DNA from: Primula veris | Lineage: Eukaryota; Streptophyta; Magnoliopsida; Ericales; Primulaceae | Length of the DNA: 64,000 nucleotides | Assembly: GCA_963682055.1 (NCBI GenBank) | Contig: OY821749.1 | Coordinates: 26,853,631-26,917,630 of the forward strand | Direction of reading: 5' to 3' | Shown: positions 11,500 through 22,809 of the stretch, one piece after another | Position numbering within the stretch: the stretch's first letter is position 1 | Layout of the letters: the number at the start of each line of letters is the position of its first letter | Program-made: the position numbers and the translations under genes | Notes under the pieces: generated by a model | Told to the model about the DNA's origin: nothing | Databases searched by the model: none | The model's input: the letters and a program-made list of their open reading frames with translations, nothing else

Positions 11500-14179
11500 A
11501 TGAGCAGATCAGGCCAGCCTCCGGATCTCAAGAAGTAAGTCTATATATACATGTTTATGTATATATATGTTTAATAGCAAGTGAATTTATGTTATTTGAT
11601 ATTGTTATTTATTTGGGTTATTTTTGTTGATTTACAGGTATATGGATAAGAAGCTACAAAGTAAGTTTCTTTCTCTTATCCTTTTTTTTTTTTTCTAATT
11701 TAATTTAATGGGTGTGTTGTTTTAGTAGATTTGATTGCTTATATAATTAGAGACCATATGATGAAATTGAAATTTCTACAATGGGTTTGTTTGGATTCAG
11801 ATTTTGAGCAAAACCCATATTATAAATAGCTTGTTTTTTTGTTGGGTTCAGTTTTTAAGCAAAACCCATGTGATGAAAAGTTAATCTTTTTTTGTTGGAT
11901 TCAGTTTTTAAGCAAAACCCATATGATAAAAAGCTAATCTTTTTTTGTTGGATTTAGTTTTTAAGTAAATGGTGAGTAATTTTGATGTTGGATTTCTGGT
12001 TGTCCTTGGAGAGTTTTTTTCAAGTCCAGATAAAAAATTTAAGAATTTTAAGCTGGTCAACTTATTGTGTTTCAAACTGTATGCAATTAAGCAAGAGTTT
12101 GGCTTCAGCTTTTAAGCAAAAGTGCTAATTTGAAGTTTAGAAAAGTTTGGGTGTTAAGACTCGTTTGTGTAGCTTTTTCAGGACTTCAAATAAGAAGATA
12201 AAACTGACCTATTAAGTTAGCATGCAATACGTTATACTCAATAAATTAAGAGTCGGGCTAAAAAGATGCAACAAAACACGTTCTATGTTTGCGTGAGCTA
12301 AAAAAACAAATTGAAAGTGAATAATTTATGGTCTATGTTTTGATTTTTGTGTTTGAACGAGTTTTTGGCTTCGTAATACCTCGACGTGTATTTTAATCTT
12401 TTTGGGTTGGTTAGTATGTTCTGATCTTGACAATGTATGAAATTTTTAATATGAACAAAATGATTAAATAAAGAGCTAGTGGGGGCTGACAGGGGATTTA
12501 GTCAGTCTATATTATGAAATATCCTATCAGTCGGTGTATATTTTACATAAAAACTCATTAATATAGTGTTTTTCCCCCCATACATATTTTTTGGTATTCC
12601 ATCACCCCGTATCCGGATCCTAGCTCCATCACTTATCAAATAGTTCTTTAGATCTTTCTTGTAGAGATTGTTTTATGCAACTTTAAACCTCTTTTTTATT
12701 TGACACCTTTATAGTAAGTTTTTCTTTTGTTTTTGGCCTGAACAAGATAGAAGTTTTAAGTTAGTTAAACTGAAACCCAACTCTTTTATCAGTCTCTAAC
12801 AAGCCAGCTTATTTTCATAGAGGCTGCAGCAAAACATGTCATGGCATGTGAAATATTAGCATCTTTAAGTGCTTGTTGCAATCAACTATTATTATAAAGA
12901 AACTTATACTACTAGAGAAACAAAGAAGTTCGTTATTTGACTTGATTGAGATAATGGAGAACGGAATCTGTTAATTGTTTCCCCCTTTCACACCAACCAA
13001 AATAAGCTCATCACGGTTAATTGGAACTAAGAAAAACAGTACTTCCCTCTAATTTCAGTACTAATCAGCGTATAACTAACTCCTTGTTGATCACATTGAT
13101 TTAAGCCTGTGTTTCTAAAGGTCAAAAATGCGGCAGATAAATAATCACAATCTTTTAGACTATGTGGCAAGTTATTGGCATACAATTGAAATGATTTTAC
13201 TATCTAGTCTAGGATGTACAGTAAATTTCATCTTTCCGGTCTCTCTTTTCTTCAAGATTTTGTGGTGTTGATCTAATTTACTATTATATCATGTTTGTCG
13301 GCAACACCACCATCCAAGGAAAAGAACATTATGTATCAATTTAAGTTCAGATTTTGGATTCATATAGATGTTTTGGGAGACTTTTTAGTGGAATAGGACC
13401 ACCGTATGCCGTCTTTAGGGTATTATGGCTTATGTTTCTTTTTCTGGAATCTTAAATATTTCTCCACATTGAGTATTATGGAAGGGTTCTTACTTATGTA
13501 CTTTAATTCCATAGGTGAGTAGATCTATCTGTAAAAGTAACTGGATGTCTAGTATTAGTGTACATTAATATACTGATAAACTTCTTTTTCTTAGAGGTTC
13601 GAGACATTTTCTCATTTTATGAAGCTTATTTCTTACTCATTTTTTACCATCTATATCTTAAAGTAGTAACCTGAAGTCACTTTGCATATGAGCTATCAAT
13701 TTTTGTTGGAACACTTTTAACCCCGCTTAAGAAAGCAACTCTTTTCATGTATGTTAATGCTGGTTTTGCTTTTATATAAGTTATCTGGAAAAGAAGTTTG
13801 GAATACTTGTAGTGATATCTGAATTTTCTCTAAAAGTGTGTTTACTATCTATTGCAGTCAAGTTGAATGCAAACAGAACTGTAGTTGGGACACTTCGTGG
13901 ATTTGATCAGTTTATGAATCTCGTGATTGACAACACTGTTGAGGTCAATGGAAATGATAAAACTGACATAGGCATGGTGGTAAGTTTTCACCCTTCTTTA
14001 CTTCAGCATCTTTGTATCTTGAGGTTAAGAAGGTCGGTTTAAATTAACCTTCTATATATCTTTTGTTTCCACTCTTTTCTTCAATTTATGAACCTGGGCA
14101 TTTTTTCCCTTTTCAGGTCATTAGAGGAAACAGTGTGGTGACTGTCGAGGCACTTGAACCAGTTCCGAGAACACAGTGA
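11500..14179 (+). CDS. Small nuclear ribonucleoprotein G (SmG), 4 exons
   Basis: The coding exons are 11500-11534, 11638-11660, 13858-13979 and 14117-14179. All have GT-AG borders and the joined frame encodes 80 residues. SmG is one of seven Sm proteins that form the ring on U1, U2, U4 and U5 snRNA, so it acts in pre-mRNA splicing in the nucleus. The Sm fold is complete: Sm1 includes LNANRTVVGTLRGFDQFMNL with the conserved D and N, and Sm2 includes MVVIRGNSVVTVE (the family pattern IRG). The length matches other plant SmG proteins. Exon 2 is only 23 bp, and intron 2 is 2.2 kb and free of recognisable transposons. The start ATG opens the family-typical N-terminus MSRSGQPPDLKKYMDKK. Confidence 0.96.
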
Positions 14180-14788
14180 TGGTGTAGGGTATTGGTAAAT
14201 TCAGAAATGTAAAACATTCTAACTCAATTCTCTTTTTAAGAGCAGAGCTATGTACTGAAATTAAAAATGTTTGAGTCGGTTTTCAGATTTGATTGGAATA
14301 GTTATTTATTTACTGGCTTTTGTAAAATTGCTGCAATTTAAGTTAAAGCATTCTCTCTGTCTATCACTGTTAGTCCCTATGTTCTGAGAATTCAAGACCA
14401 TTCGGTTTCTGATATGGGTTTGCGATTTGATTGTCAATGCCAATTCTTGTTTCTTTATTTTATATTCCATTCAGTTAAGTACTTAACAATTAGTTTAGCC
14501 AGCCTTTTCCTTGCTGGTGCTTTCTTTGATTACATCCAAATGTTGTATGTGCCCAAAAATATGCTAAATAAACTCTTATTTTCCAACTTAAGAACCAGAA
14601 GTTCCTTTTGGGTTTGATGCAGGAAAAAGTTATTTTGGTATTTCTTCCATAAACAGTCGCAGACATATTTGTGTGCTTATAAGCTATTTTTTTTGTTGAG
14701 CAACTGCATATAGGTCGTGGTTTTGAAATTGGTTGCATAAGAACACCCTCCAAAAATAAACTAAAACGGAAGTGCTTCAAATTAGTAC
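14180..14788. other. snRNP G 3' flank
   Basis: Contains the snRNP G 3' UTR and AT-rich intergenic DNA. Short ORFs on both strands here have no recognisable domains. Confidence 0.5.
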
Positions 14789-15080
14789 CACGATTAATGT
14801 GTTGCAGTATCAGTAATATAGTTTAACAACTAAATAAACTATTACCATAAATGTTTAGTAACACGATATTAACAGCTAAGGAATTTTGCTACGTTATTTC
14901 ATATTTAGAGATAAGTTGGATAATGTAAATTATCATACCAATATAGACGTCTTTCTTTACATTATATTTATATTGATATTGTAATTTACATTATTCAACT
15001 TCTCTTAATCTGAAATAACATAAACTTCTTATCTATGGAGTACTAATAAACATTTACGACCAATTGTACTGTTAATCGTG
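14789..15080. mobile_element. Foldback MITE-like palindrome
   Basis: CACGATTAA at 14789 is mirrored by TTAATCGTG ending at 15080. Long internal stretches are also inverted: GATAATGTAAATTAT and CCAATATA on the left against TGTAATTTACATTATTC and TATATTGATA on the right, and GTTATTTCATATTTAGAG against its complement. The arms are about 100-130 bp with small gaps around a short centre near 14950. It is non-coding. No certain target duplication was identified. Confidence 0.6.
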
Positions 15081-17586
15081 TAATTGTAGTGCTAGTATGT
15101 TTAACCAATTAAAATACTTTATCTTCTTTGATCTTTTTTCTTTCTTGGGATCTTCTAAGCATCCAACATCACCGGTACTCGTAAATGATTTGGACTTTCC
15201 TGAATAATTTTTCGACAATTCTTTCATCTTAAATAAAAATAATTAAAAATCAGTTTCCGCACTACTCAAACAGACTATAAATCAATGTCTTGTTGGCGGC
15301 AAATTTTAAGTTGAAAGTGATTTATTTCGGTCTCAAAAATAAAAAAATATGTATCCATAATGGACTTGATAGATGAAACTTATTAAATGTTGTTGGTTTA
15401 CACAATTTATACGCATCTATGTATATTTTCTTAAAATTCCTTTAAAATTACTCATGCTATGGTGTTAATTTCAATTCAATAGGGCTTCTTTGTAAGCAAG
15501 ATGTAAGCTAACCGTTTTTTTTTTCTTCATATTTGTGATTGAGAAAAGAGATGGTTTATCCAGCTTTGTTATTCTAACTTTTTAAGTATAACAGCCGAAA
15601 ATCTATGGTGGTTAACCAAATGCCAATCCGACCTCTAAGGGAAAAAAAACTACGAAATTGCAACCAAACAAAACCTATAGCCTAACAAGTACAAATTCTA
15701 TGTAAAAAACTAAACATGTTAAAATAAAAGTCAATATTACGTTTATATAATCTGTGAAACACACATAATACATGCCAATTTATTTGAATATACTTTTTTT
15801 TAATCTAATAAAGTATGTAAAGATAAATAGATTGCATAGTAAAATTAGAATATAACCATTAAAATAAGTTGATTATAGGGATTTATACAAGAGGTATAGT
15901 CGAATACTAGAGAGATTTATACAATTGAAATATGTGTTTCATCAATGGTTAAACATGACAGGGAAAATTTTATCTTGTAAGTCGCTGTAGAACAAAGTGT
16001 TTTTTTTATCTAATTAATAAGAAAACAAGCGTTTTTGTACACTTGCGGATGATAGTACTCTTAAAGAAGCTTCTCACTCTAGATATATCTTTAATATGAT
16101 ACCGATTTGATATTATTAATTACTTAATTGCATGAGTAAATTATGTCACAAAATTATTGGTACAGTGGTACTTGTTAGCTAAGTCTTGAGATATCATTGC
16201 CTCATTGTTTATATCACATATAGATTTGTTCAAATTTGTTGTTTATATCACATCACATATAGGTTTGGTGATTGTGATCAATGAGATGATCAATAGTACA
16301 GTTTTTTTTCCCCTTCTCTAACATCATATATGGAGTATCTATGAAATGTAGGGTTGGCATGGGAACCCCATATGGGCGAATATATATAGATAGTGCCTCT
16401 GAATTTAAATCATGAGTAGCTTTTGAAAAAAGGAAGCCATCCAAAATTTAATGCGAATGTCATTTTTTTAACTAAAAATGTAATGCAGCTATGCGGCAAT
16501 ATTTTTCTAAAAGAGGACTTTAAATTCAGTATTGGTTTCAGTTGAATTGGATTTGGTTCAGCATACCTAACACTAATGTACAAAGCTAGCTACTCTGTTA
16601 CATTTACACGTGAAGTGTCATATGTTTACACATGGTGTGTTCCTTTTTGCAATTTGCAATTAGACCTTTATACCACTAAAACTTGCCATCTCTAGGTTCA
16701 ATTTTGAAAAATAACTTGACATTTGATGGTCCATTTTGAATGACTGTTTATCTGGTTATGGATTGTATTTTTGAAGAGAACAACGTTTTCATTGAGCTGA
16801 TCTACAGTTATTTGTGGTGTAAAAACGTCGTAACATCTTATTAAAACACAATCAATGATGATGAACCATCAGAAGCAATATAATGCTGTTTTATACTGTA
16901 TTATGTATTGGAGTCGATCTAACTACGATATCTTTTACTTACCGGAAAAAAGGTATGGGAGTCAATTGCTAGGTTAATTAAGTATATTTACATAATATTA
17001 AAGATAACTGCAAAAATCAAAATTTATAAGGATGAAGGCTGACCAGTAGTAAAATTGAAACTGTAAAAAGATGATGTGCAAACAAGAAATACTACTAATA
17101 GACAAGGGTTTATTTGGATTTATCCAAACATATAGACAAACGATCTGGGATATCCAGCTCACAGCTCGCCCAAATCTCAGATCACATAATAACTTACCTT
17201 ATAATAAACAACCACCACACGTTAATCCTTAAAAGATAGCTTGAGAATAAAGTATACATACACCTCCACATGTTTTGGTAACTACTCCAAGCATTTTATC
17301 AATAACTTTTCCAATTGCCATCTTATAGTATACATTTTGTGGATATAATTCTTCCAGTTTTATACAAGAAATTATATAACACCGTCTTGATCTTCTGACT
17401 TTTTTTTTCTTTATTAATAATACTAAAAGTAAAAACAAAATATTCAATCTTGGCCCAGCCCCCCCAAGATAGCTATTTCGGTTTAAAACCGATAAAAATT
17501 AACATAGCTACAAAATGAAAATTTAACGTCCTGGGCTTCTGCAGATTGAGGGGTGAAAAGCAAAACGAGTAATACTATAAATCTCA
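15081..17586. other. Intergenic, AT-rich, no gene recognised
   Basis: No supported ORF, RNA gene or transposon end. The stretch ends at the TCTCA target duplication (17582-17586) of copia element A. Confidence 0.5.
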
Positions 17587-17944
17587 TATTGAATATACAG
17601 GTCTTGTTTTGTTACTTTAGCTATGTAAAGTATCAAATAGAAGTTTCTGTATAATGTATAATGGACTGGTTCTGTTACTTTTGCTATGTAAAGTACCAAA
17701 TAGAAGTTTCTGTATAAATGGACTGGTTCTGTTACTTTAGCAAATCACAGGACTGTATTGTAAATATTATACATGTATATATAGGCATGTACACAGAGAA
17801 CAAAGTAATTAATTCAATATATTCATTCTCTTTCTTTTATCTCTCTCTCTCTTTATATATATATACATATATATACACAGTGCGTATACATACATATTCG
17901 ATCTTAGCTAAGACCACCAAAACGTGGTTTTATGCTTTTCTATA
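17587..17944 (+). repeat. 5' LTR of element A
   Basis: The ends are TATTGAATA and TTCTATA, where a copia LTR would usually have TG and CA; the 3' copy ends TTCTACA. The first 150 bp hold two full and one partial copy of a ~60-bp unit (core GCTATGTAAAGTACCAAATA), probably U3 control repeats. A CT microsatellite and ATATATA run follow. Confidence 0.9.
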
Positions 17945-17956
17945 TGGTATCAGAGC
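17945..17956 (+). promoter_or_regulatory. tRNA-iMet primer-binding site of element A
   Basis: TGGTATCAGAGC is complementary to the 3' end of plant initiator tRNA-Met and abuts the 5' LTR. It is the standard minus-strand primer site of plant copia elements. Confidence 0.93.
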
Positions 17957-18318
17957 AATAATAAGCTCTTTTCGCTGTTTTAATCCACAAATTTGGTTTT
18001 AGTTGGAGTTAGGGTTCCTGATCAAGAATTTGGGGGTTTTCTGGATATTGGAGTTTTTCTACAAATTGATCGCCTCTTTGCTTGATATTCACAAAATTAG
18101 GGTTCCTGATCAAGAATTTGGGGGTTTTCTGGATATTTGGGGTTTTTCTACATATTGATCGCCTCTTTGCTTGGTATTTGCTGAAACCCTAAATTGTTTC
18201 TTAAGTTTCCTGTGTATTTGTTATTCTTAAAATTTAGAATCTTTAATTCAAGAATATGTCAGGATTATGAGAAAACCAAACTGATGATCAACCTAGGGTT
18301 CATAATCATATTACCACT

Positions 18319-19659
18319 ATGAGTCCATATTTTATTGGCTCTAACGAGAATACTAGTACATCCTTAGTTAATCCTGTCTTGAATGGTCTTAATTTCCATT
18401 CTTGGAGAAGAGCCATGAAAATTTCAATAGGAGCTAAATCAAAATTAGGGTTTGTGACTGGTTCTTTAATTTGCCCATCTGAGCATGATCCTATGTATGG
18501 GGCTTGGTTGCAGTGTAATTTGATTGTCATGTCCTGGATCATTAATTCTGTTAATAATGAAATAAGTCAATCTATTTTATATGTTGATAGTGCTTCTAAA
18601 ATGTGGAAAGAATTAACAGAGAGATTTGCTCAGGGTAATGAAGCCAGGATTTATGAGTTACATCATGATATACATACAATACTTCAAGAAAATTTATCTG
18701 TCTCTTCCTATTTTACCAAATTAGAAACTTTGTGGAATCAATTAAGTGTTCTAAGTCCTATACCTAGGTGTACTTGTGGTAGTATTAGTGGTTGTGGTTG
18801 TAATTTGATGGCTGCTATAATAGCAAGGGAACATAGGGTGTTTAAGATGATTTTTCTAATGGGATTAAATGAGAAATTTGCTCATGTTAGAAGCCAGATT
18901 TTGTTAATGAAACCCCTGCCTAGTGTGAATGATATGTATCAGTTGATGGGACAAGAGGAGAAACAACAGAATATAGGTGCTCATACTGTAGCAAACCAGC
19001 ATAATATGGTTCTTGCTTCCCAGTTTAATCAGGGTAATCTTGCTAAGGGTTCTTCTAGTCAGACTTTTAGGCCTCCTGCTTCTACTAGCAATAATTTTAG
19101 ACCTTTTAGGCCTAATATGGGGAGGGGTAATCAAATGAAATGTTCTCATTGTGGGTCCAATAGGCATACCAAAGATAGGTGTTACAGGCTACATGGCTAT
19201 CCACCTGGTTGGACACCAAGGCCAAGGGGGTTTAGTCAAGGGTTTTCTGGTGATAATATGGTTCATCAGGTTTCATATCAAGGGGGTGATGGTTATAGGG
19301 ATAATGGGGTGCAAGGAGGACTTCCTACTCCTTTGCATATACAGGGGTTTTCTGATCAAGAAAAGTGTCAAGATTCTGGTTTACAGCAGCAAGGTGTGGC
19401 AACACCAAAAATACAATCCAACATGGTGTATACTGGCATGACATGTATGATTTTAACTTGTTCTACTGTTTTTTTAGATAAAAATAAAGATATACATAAT
19501 TGCAATATATGGATTATTGATAGTGGAGCAAATGAGCACATGGTTGCTTCTTTAAGTCATCTTAGTCATTTTAGAATTGTTAATTCTCATGTTAATCTTC
19601 CTAATGGACAAATTGCTGCAGTAACTCATATAGGGAGTGTGTTTTTAAAAATGGTATAG
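18319..19659 (+). CDS. Element A Gag and protease (frameshifted end)
   Basis: The 446-residue frame begins at the first ATG giving a long product; an upstream ATG at 18256 stops after four codons. It starts with the copia gag_3 motif LNGLNFHSWRRAMKISIG, continues as a UBN2-type gag with a zinc knuckle CSHCGSNRHTKDRC, and reaches the aspartic protease site WIIDSGANEHM. The frame then shifts at an A-run (19647-19651) and stops. The other frame carries on into pre-integrase sequence up to the B insertion at 19835. Gag packages the RNA and the protease matures the polyprotein. Confidence 0.85.
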   Translation: MSPYFIGSNENTSTSLVNPVLNGLNFHSWRRAMKISIGAKSKLGFVTGSLICPSEHDPMYGAWLQCNLIVMSWIINSVNNEISQSILYVDSASKMWKELTERFAQGNEARIYELHHDIHTILQENLSVSSYFTKLETLWNQLSVLSPIPRCTCGSISGCGCNLMAAIIAREHRVFKMIFLMGLNEKFAHVRSQILLMKPLPSVNDMYQLMGQEEKQQNIGAHTVANQHNMVLASQFNQGNLAKGSSSQTFRPPASTSNNFRPFRPNMGRGNQMKCSHCGSNRHTKDRCYRLHGYPPGWTPRPRGFSQGFSGDNMVHQVSYQGGDGYRDNGVQGGLPTPLHIQGFSDQEKCQDSGLQQQGVATPKIQSNMVYTGMTCMILTCSTVFLDKNKDIHNCNIWIIDSGANEHMVASLSHLSHFRIVNSHVNLPNGQIAAVTHIGSVFLKMV

Positions 19660-19835
19660 TATTACATAATGTCCTGTGTGTTTCTTCTTTTGGTTATAAT
19701 CTAGTTTCTGTTAGTAAACTAGCAAAGGACTCTAATTATTCTTTAGTTTTTGATAAACAAACATGTTATATTCAGGACCAGGTGTCTTTGAAGATGATTG
19801 GTAGGGCAGAAGCAAAGAATGGCTTGTATATTTTC

Positions 19836-21088
19836 TGTTGAACGTAGTTTCTTCTAATCGATTATTTTGATGATAACAACATTTGTAAAACATGATAAAA
19901 GCTCGTTTTGCGTACTAATCATTTATCGAGTGTATTAAGGGGTTTAAATGATAGAATGCATAATTACGAAGCCAATGGTTCAAGCGGAACCAAAATCGGA
20001 TTCAAAACGAATTAGTTACGGGGTTTCGAAGTTTGTCGAGAAAACCGAAAACAAGCCCAGAACAAAAACGACTGATCCATAAAGGAAACGATCGATCATT
20101 TCAGTGAAATTTTCTTCCAGTGAGCTCAACGTAAAAACGACCGATCGCCAAGAGGAAACGACCGATCGTTTTTTAGTATACTTTTGTCCAGTGAGCCCTC
20201 AGCAAAAACGACCGATCATAAGTATGAAACGACCGATCGTTTCAGTGCACATTTTGTCCAGTAAGTCCAATTGAAAAACGACCGATCGTTTTTCAGAAAC
20301 GACCGATCGTTTCTGTAGAATTTCAAATCCCAGCTTTTAAGCTCTTCCTGAAAATTGGGCGAACCACTGCATTCAATTCTGCCAACAACCAGCAACGGTC
20401 TGATATTAAATGCTGAAGCTTTTCTCCCTACAAAAAGCTCCCAATCCCTTTGAAGAAAGTTAACAAAAGCATCCAAGCATTCAACAACTTATAAGCAATT
20501 CTTACAAAGCTATTCTTCAAGCTTATACTACAAAATCTCACTTGTATTCTTAAATATTCTCGAAAGTATTATTCTTGTAATTCCATAAACTTCGAGATAT
20601 TATTTGTTAGTGAGTGATCAAATTTGTAAAAGAGTAATTTTATAAACTCATTTGTGAGCGAGTGAATTGGGTAGAGGCTTTTAAGCAAGTGTAGCTTAAA
20701 AGCTCTAGGTCATTTATTCGGGATACTCATATAGTGAGGGGGAGCGTAATCGGTTGATTAAGCTCGTTAAGGTGTAACCTTGGAACGAAGATTTTTTAGT
20801 AAAACACTCGGTAGTGAAAATACCGAGGAGAGGACGTAGGCGCTTTTTGCCGAACCTCTATAAATCTTGTGTTATTTCTTTTCCCTATACTTTTACTTTT
20901 CGCAAATTATTAATTGCTTATATTCATTACTTGCATAGATTATTTTAGCAATTAGTTGTTAAAGAAATTGATTAAGTCTTAATAACCGCAAATTTACTTA
21001 GTTTATATCACATAGATTCTATTCCGCGATAAACGTACGAAAACCTTATTCACCCCCCCTCTAAGGTTTAGACTCCTACGGACCAACA
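19836..21088 (+). repeat. 5' LTR of element B
   Basis: It runs from TGTTGAACG to CCAACA. It contains four ~70-bp direct repeats carrying palindrome pairs (20064-20310) and a possible TATA box CTATAAAT at 20858-20865. An 86-codon minus-strand ORF inside it is present in both LTRs and is not considered a gene. Confidence 0.93.
20064..20310 (+). repeat. Palindrome-pair array in the B LTR
   Basis: Eight copies of CGACCGATCG or a close variant begin at 20069, 20089, 20138, 20159, 20209, 20230, 20279 and 20300. Spacing alternates between 20-21 bp within pairs and 49-50 bp between pairs, giving a ~70-bp unit in which CCAGTGAG-like spacers also recur. The core is a near-palindrome, AACGACCGATCGTT. 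The first pair is the most degenerate. The location in U3 suggests binding sites for a dimeric regulator. Confidence 0.9.
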
Positions 21089-21090
21089 AT

Positions 21091-21102
21091 TGGTATCAGA
21101 GC
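21091..21102 (+). promoter_or_regulatory. tRNA-iMet primer-binding site of element B
   Basis: TGGTATCAGAGC, two bases after the LTR end, is the standard plant copia primer site complementary to initiator tRNA-Met. Confidence 0.93.
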
Positions 21103-21154
21103 TTAGCTATTTTATTTACAAAAATCTAACGATTTTATAGTTTAAAGATCCGCT

Positions 21155-22753
21155 ATGTCTTCATACGTCGACTCTAAATCCATAACAAGGCCCCCATTCT
21201 TTGACGGCACTAACTATCCTTATTGGAGAGACCTAATGAAAAACTTTCTATGTGGATATGAAATAGATCAATGGATAAGTATTAGCAAAGGCTATAGAAC
21301 GCCTAGGAGAAATGGAGAAGATAAACTTGTAGAGGAACTAGATACCGATGAACGCCTTGCGTTTTCCCTAAATTGTAGGGCCATGACCTCTATCACTTGT
21401 GCGCTCTCGCCTAGTGAATATGATAAGATTTCCGGTTGTGACACCGCTAAGCAAATGTGGGATAAGCTAGCTATTATGCACGAAGGAACTAGTCAAGTCA
21501 AAGACTCTAAGATTAGCATGCTTATTCATGATTATGAATTGTTTAAAGTCGATGATGACGAGTCTATTGCTTCTATGTACACTCGTTTTACTAAGATTAC
21601 TAATGATCTCAAAAGACTTGAAAAGGTATATTCTAGCAAGGAGATGGTGACGAAAATCCTACGAAGCCTTCCGAGGAAGTGGGAATCAAAAGTGACGGCT
21701 ATACAAGAAGCCAAGGATATGAACACACTTTCTCTCGACAACCTCATAGGATCCTTGAGCACCCATGAGCTAGATATGACAACTCGAAAGCATGAGGATG
21801 ACTCGAAAAAGAAGAAAGGCATCGCCTTCAAAAGCACAACAAAAGAAGATAGCGACAATGATTCCTCGAGTGAGGATGACGACATGGCACTCTTCGCCAA
21901 ACGCTACAACAAATTCCTAAGTTGGAAAAAGAAGGGTGGACAACGATTCCGGAAAAAGGAGTATAAAGGAGAGCCTTCCGACAAATCGAACAAGAAGGAC
22001 GAAATCATTTGCTATAAATGTCACAAACCCGGCCATATGCAAAACGAATGTCCCTTGAAGAAAAAGGACAAGTTCGGAAAGAAAAAAGAATACAAGAAGG
22101 CATTCTTGGCCGCATGGGGGAGCGATGATGATAGCTCCGATAGCGACAATGAAGAAGTCGCAAACCTATGTCTCATGGCTAGAGAAAACGATACCGAGGA
22201 TGTATGCTTGAGGTCAAAAATCAACGAGGACAAGTGGTTCTTGGATAGTGGATGCTCAAGACATATGACGGGAGACAAAACAAAATTCACCACTCTTGCA
22301 CCTAAAGACGGAGGTTTTGTGACCTTCGGGGATAATAGCAAGGGCAAGATCATTGGTATTGGTAGTATCTCTAAACCATCTAATGTCGTTATTGATAATG
22401 TATTGCTTGTTGATGGTCTTAAACATAACTTGCTTAGTATAAGTCAACTTTGTGATTTGGGTCACAAAGTCATTTTTGAAAAATCGCATTGCATTATTCA
22501 TTGTATTTCGGATAATAAAACTATTCTTATGGGTCAAAGACAAAATAATGTCTATATGATTGATTTGAATAGTTCGGTGGATGATGAAGTCAAGTGTCTT
22601 GTTACTATCAACGACAATGGTTGGTTGTGGCATAGACGACTTGGTCATGCAAGTCTTGATTTACTTGCTAAACTTTCTAGTAAAGATTTGGTAATAGGTT
22701 TACCAAAAGCTCCTTATATAAAAAGGACAAACTTTGTCACGCTTGCCAATTAG
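21155..22753 (+). CDS. Element B Gag, protease and integrase N-terminus
   Basis: The 532-residue frame starts at the first ATG after the primer site. A UBN2-type gag ([20 protein letters not shown] near the start) leads to a Lys/Asp/Ser-rich stretch, the zinc knuckle [14 protein letters not shown], and a protease site [11 protein letters not shown] with DSGC rather than DSGA. The pre-integrase motif [11 protein letters not shown] follows. The frame ends early because of an indel at an A-run (22720-22724): the integrase zinc-finger cysteines CHAC lie in the next frame. This is the only break in an otherwise open gag-pol. Confidence 0.88.
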   Translation: MSSYVDSKSITRPPFFDGTNYPYWRDLMKNFLCGYEIDQWISISKGYRTPRRNGEDKLVEELDTDERLAFSLNCRAMTSITCALSPSEYDKISGCDTAKQMWDKLAIMHEGTSQVKDSKISMLIHDYELFKVDDDESIASMYTRFTKITNDLKRLEKVYSSKEMVTKILRSLPRKWESKVTAIQEAKDMNTLSLDNLIGSLSTHELDMTTRKHEDDSKKKKGIAFKSTTKEDSDNDSSSEDDDMALFAKRYNKFLSWKKKGGQRFRKKEYKGEPSDKSNKKDEIICYKCHKPGHMQNECPLKKKDKFGKKKEYKKAFLAAWGSDDDSSDSDNEEVANLCLMARENDTEDVCLRSKINEDKWFLDSGCSRHMTGDKTKFTTLAPKDGGFVTFGDNSKGKIIGIGSISKPSNVVIDNVLLVDGLKHNLLSISQLCDLGHKVIFEKSHCIIHCISDNKTILMGQRQNNVYMIDLNSSVDDEVKCLVTINDNGWLWHRRLGHASLDLLAKLSSKDLVIGLPKAPYIKRTNFVTLAN

Positions 22754-22809
22754 GCAAACAAACAAAGATTTCTTTTAAGTCTAAAAATATTATATCTACT
22801 ACTCGTTGT

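Noticed and set aside
12476..12640. Degraded hAT-like MITE in snRNP G intron 2 (GGGGGCTGACAGGGG ... CTAGCTCCATCAC)
   Set aside because: The two ends are only loosely complementary and I could not find a target duplication.
20064..20310. Regularly spaced palindromes resembling a CRISPR array
   Set aside because: The spacers are themselves repeated, the array lies in a plant LTR, and there are no cas genes.
20216..20476. 86-codon minus-strand ORF in the element B LTR, identical in both LTRs (27969-28229)
   Set aside because: Identity follows from the LTRs being identical; the translation comes from the palindrome array and has no recognisable domain.
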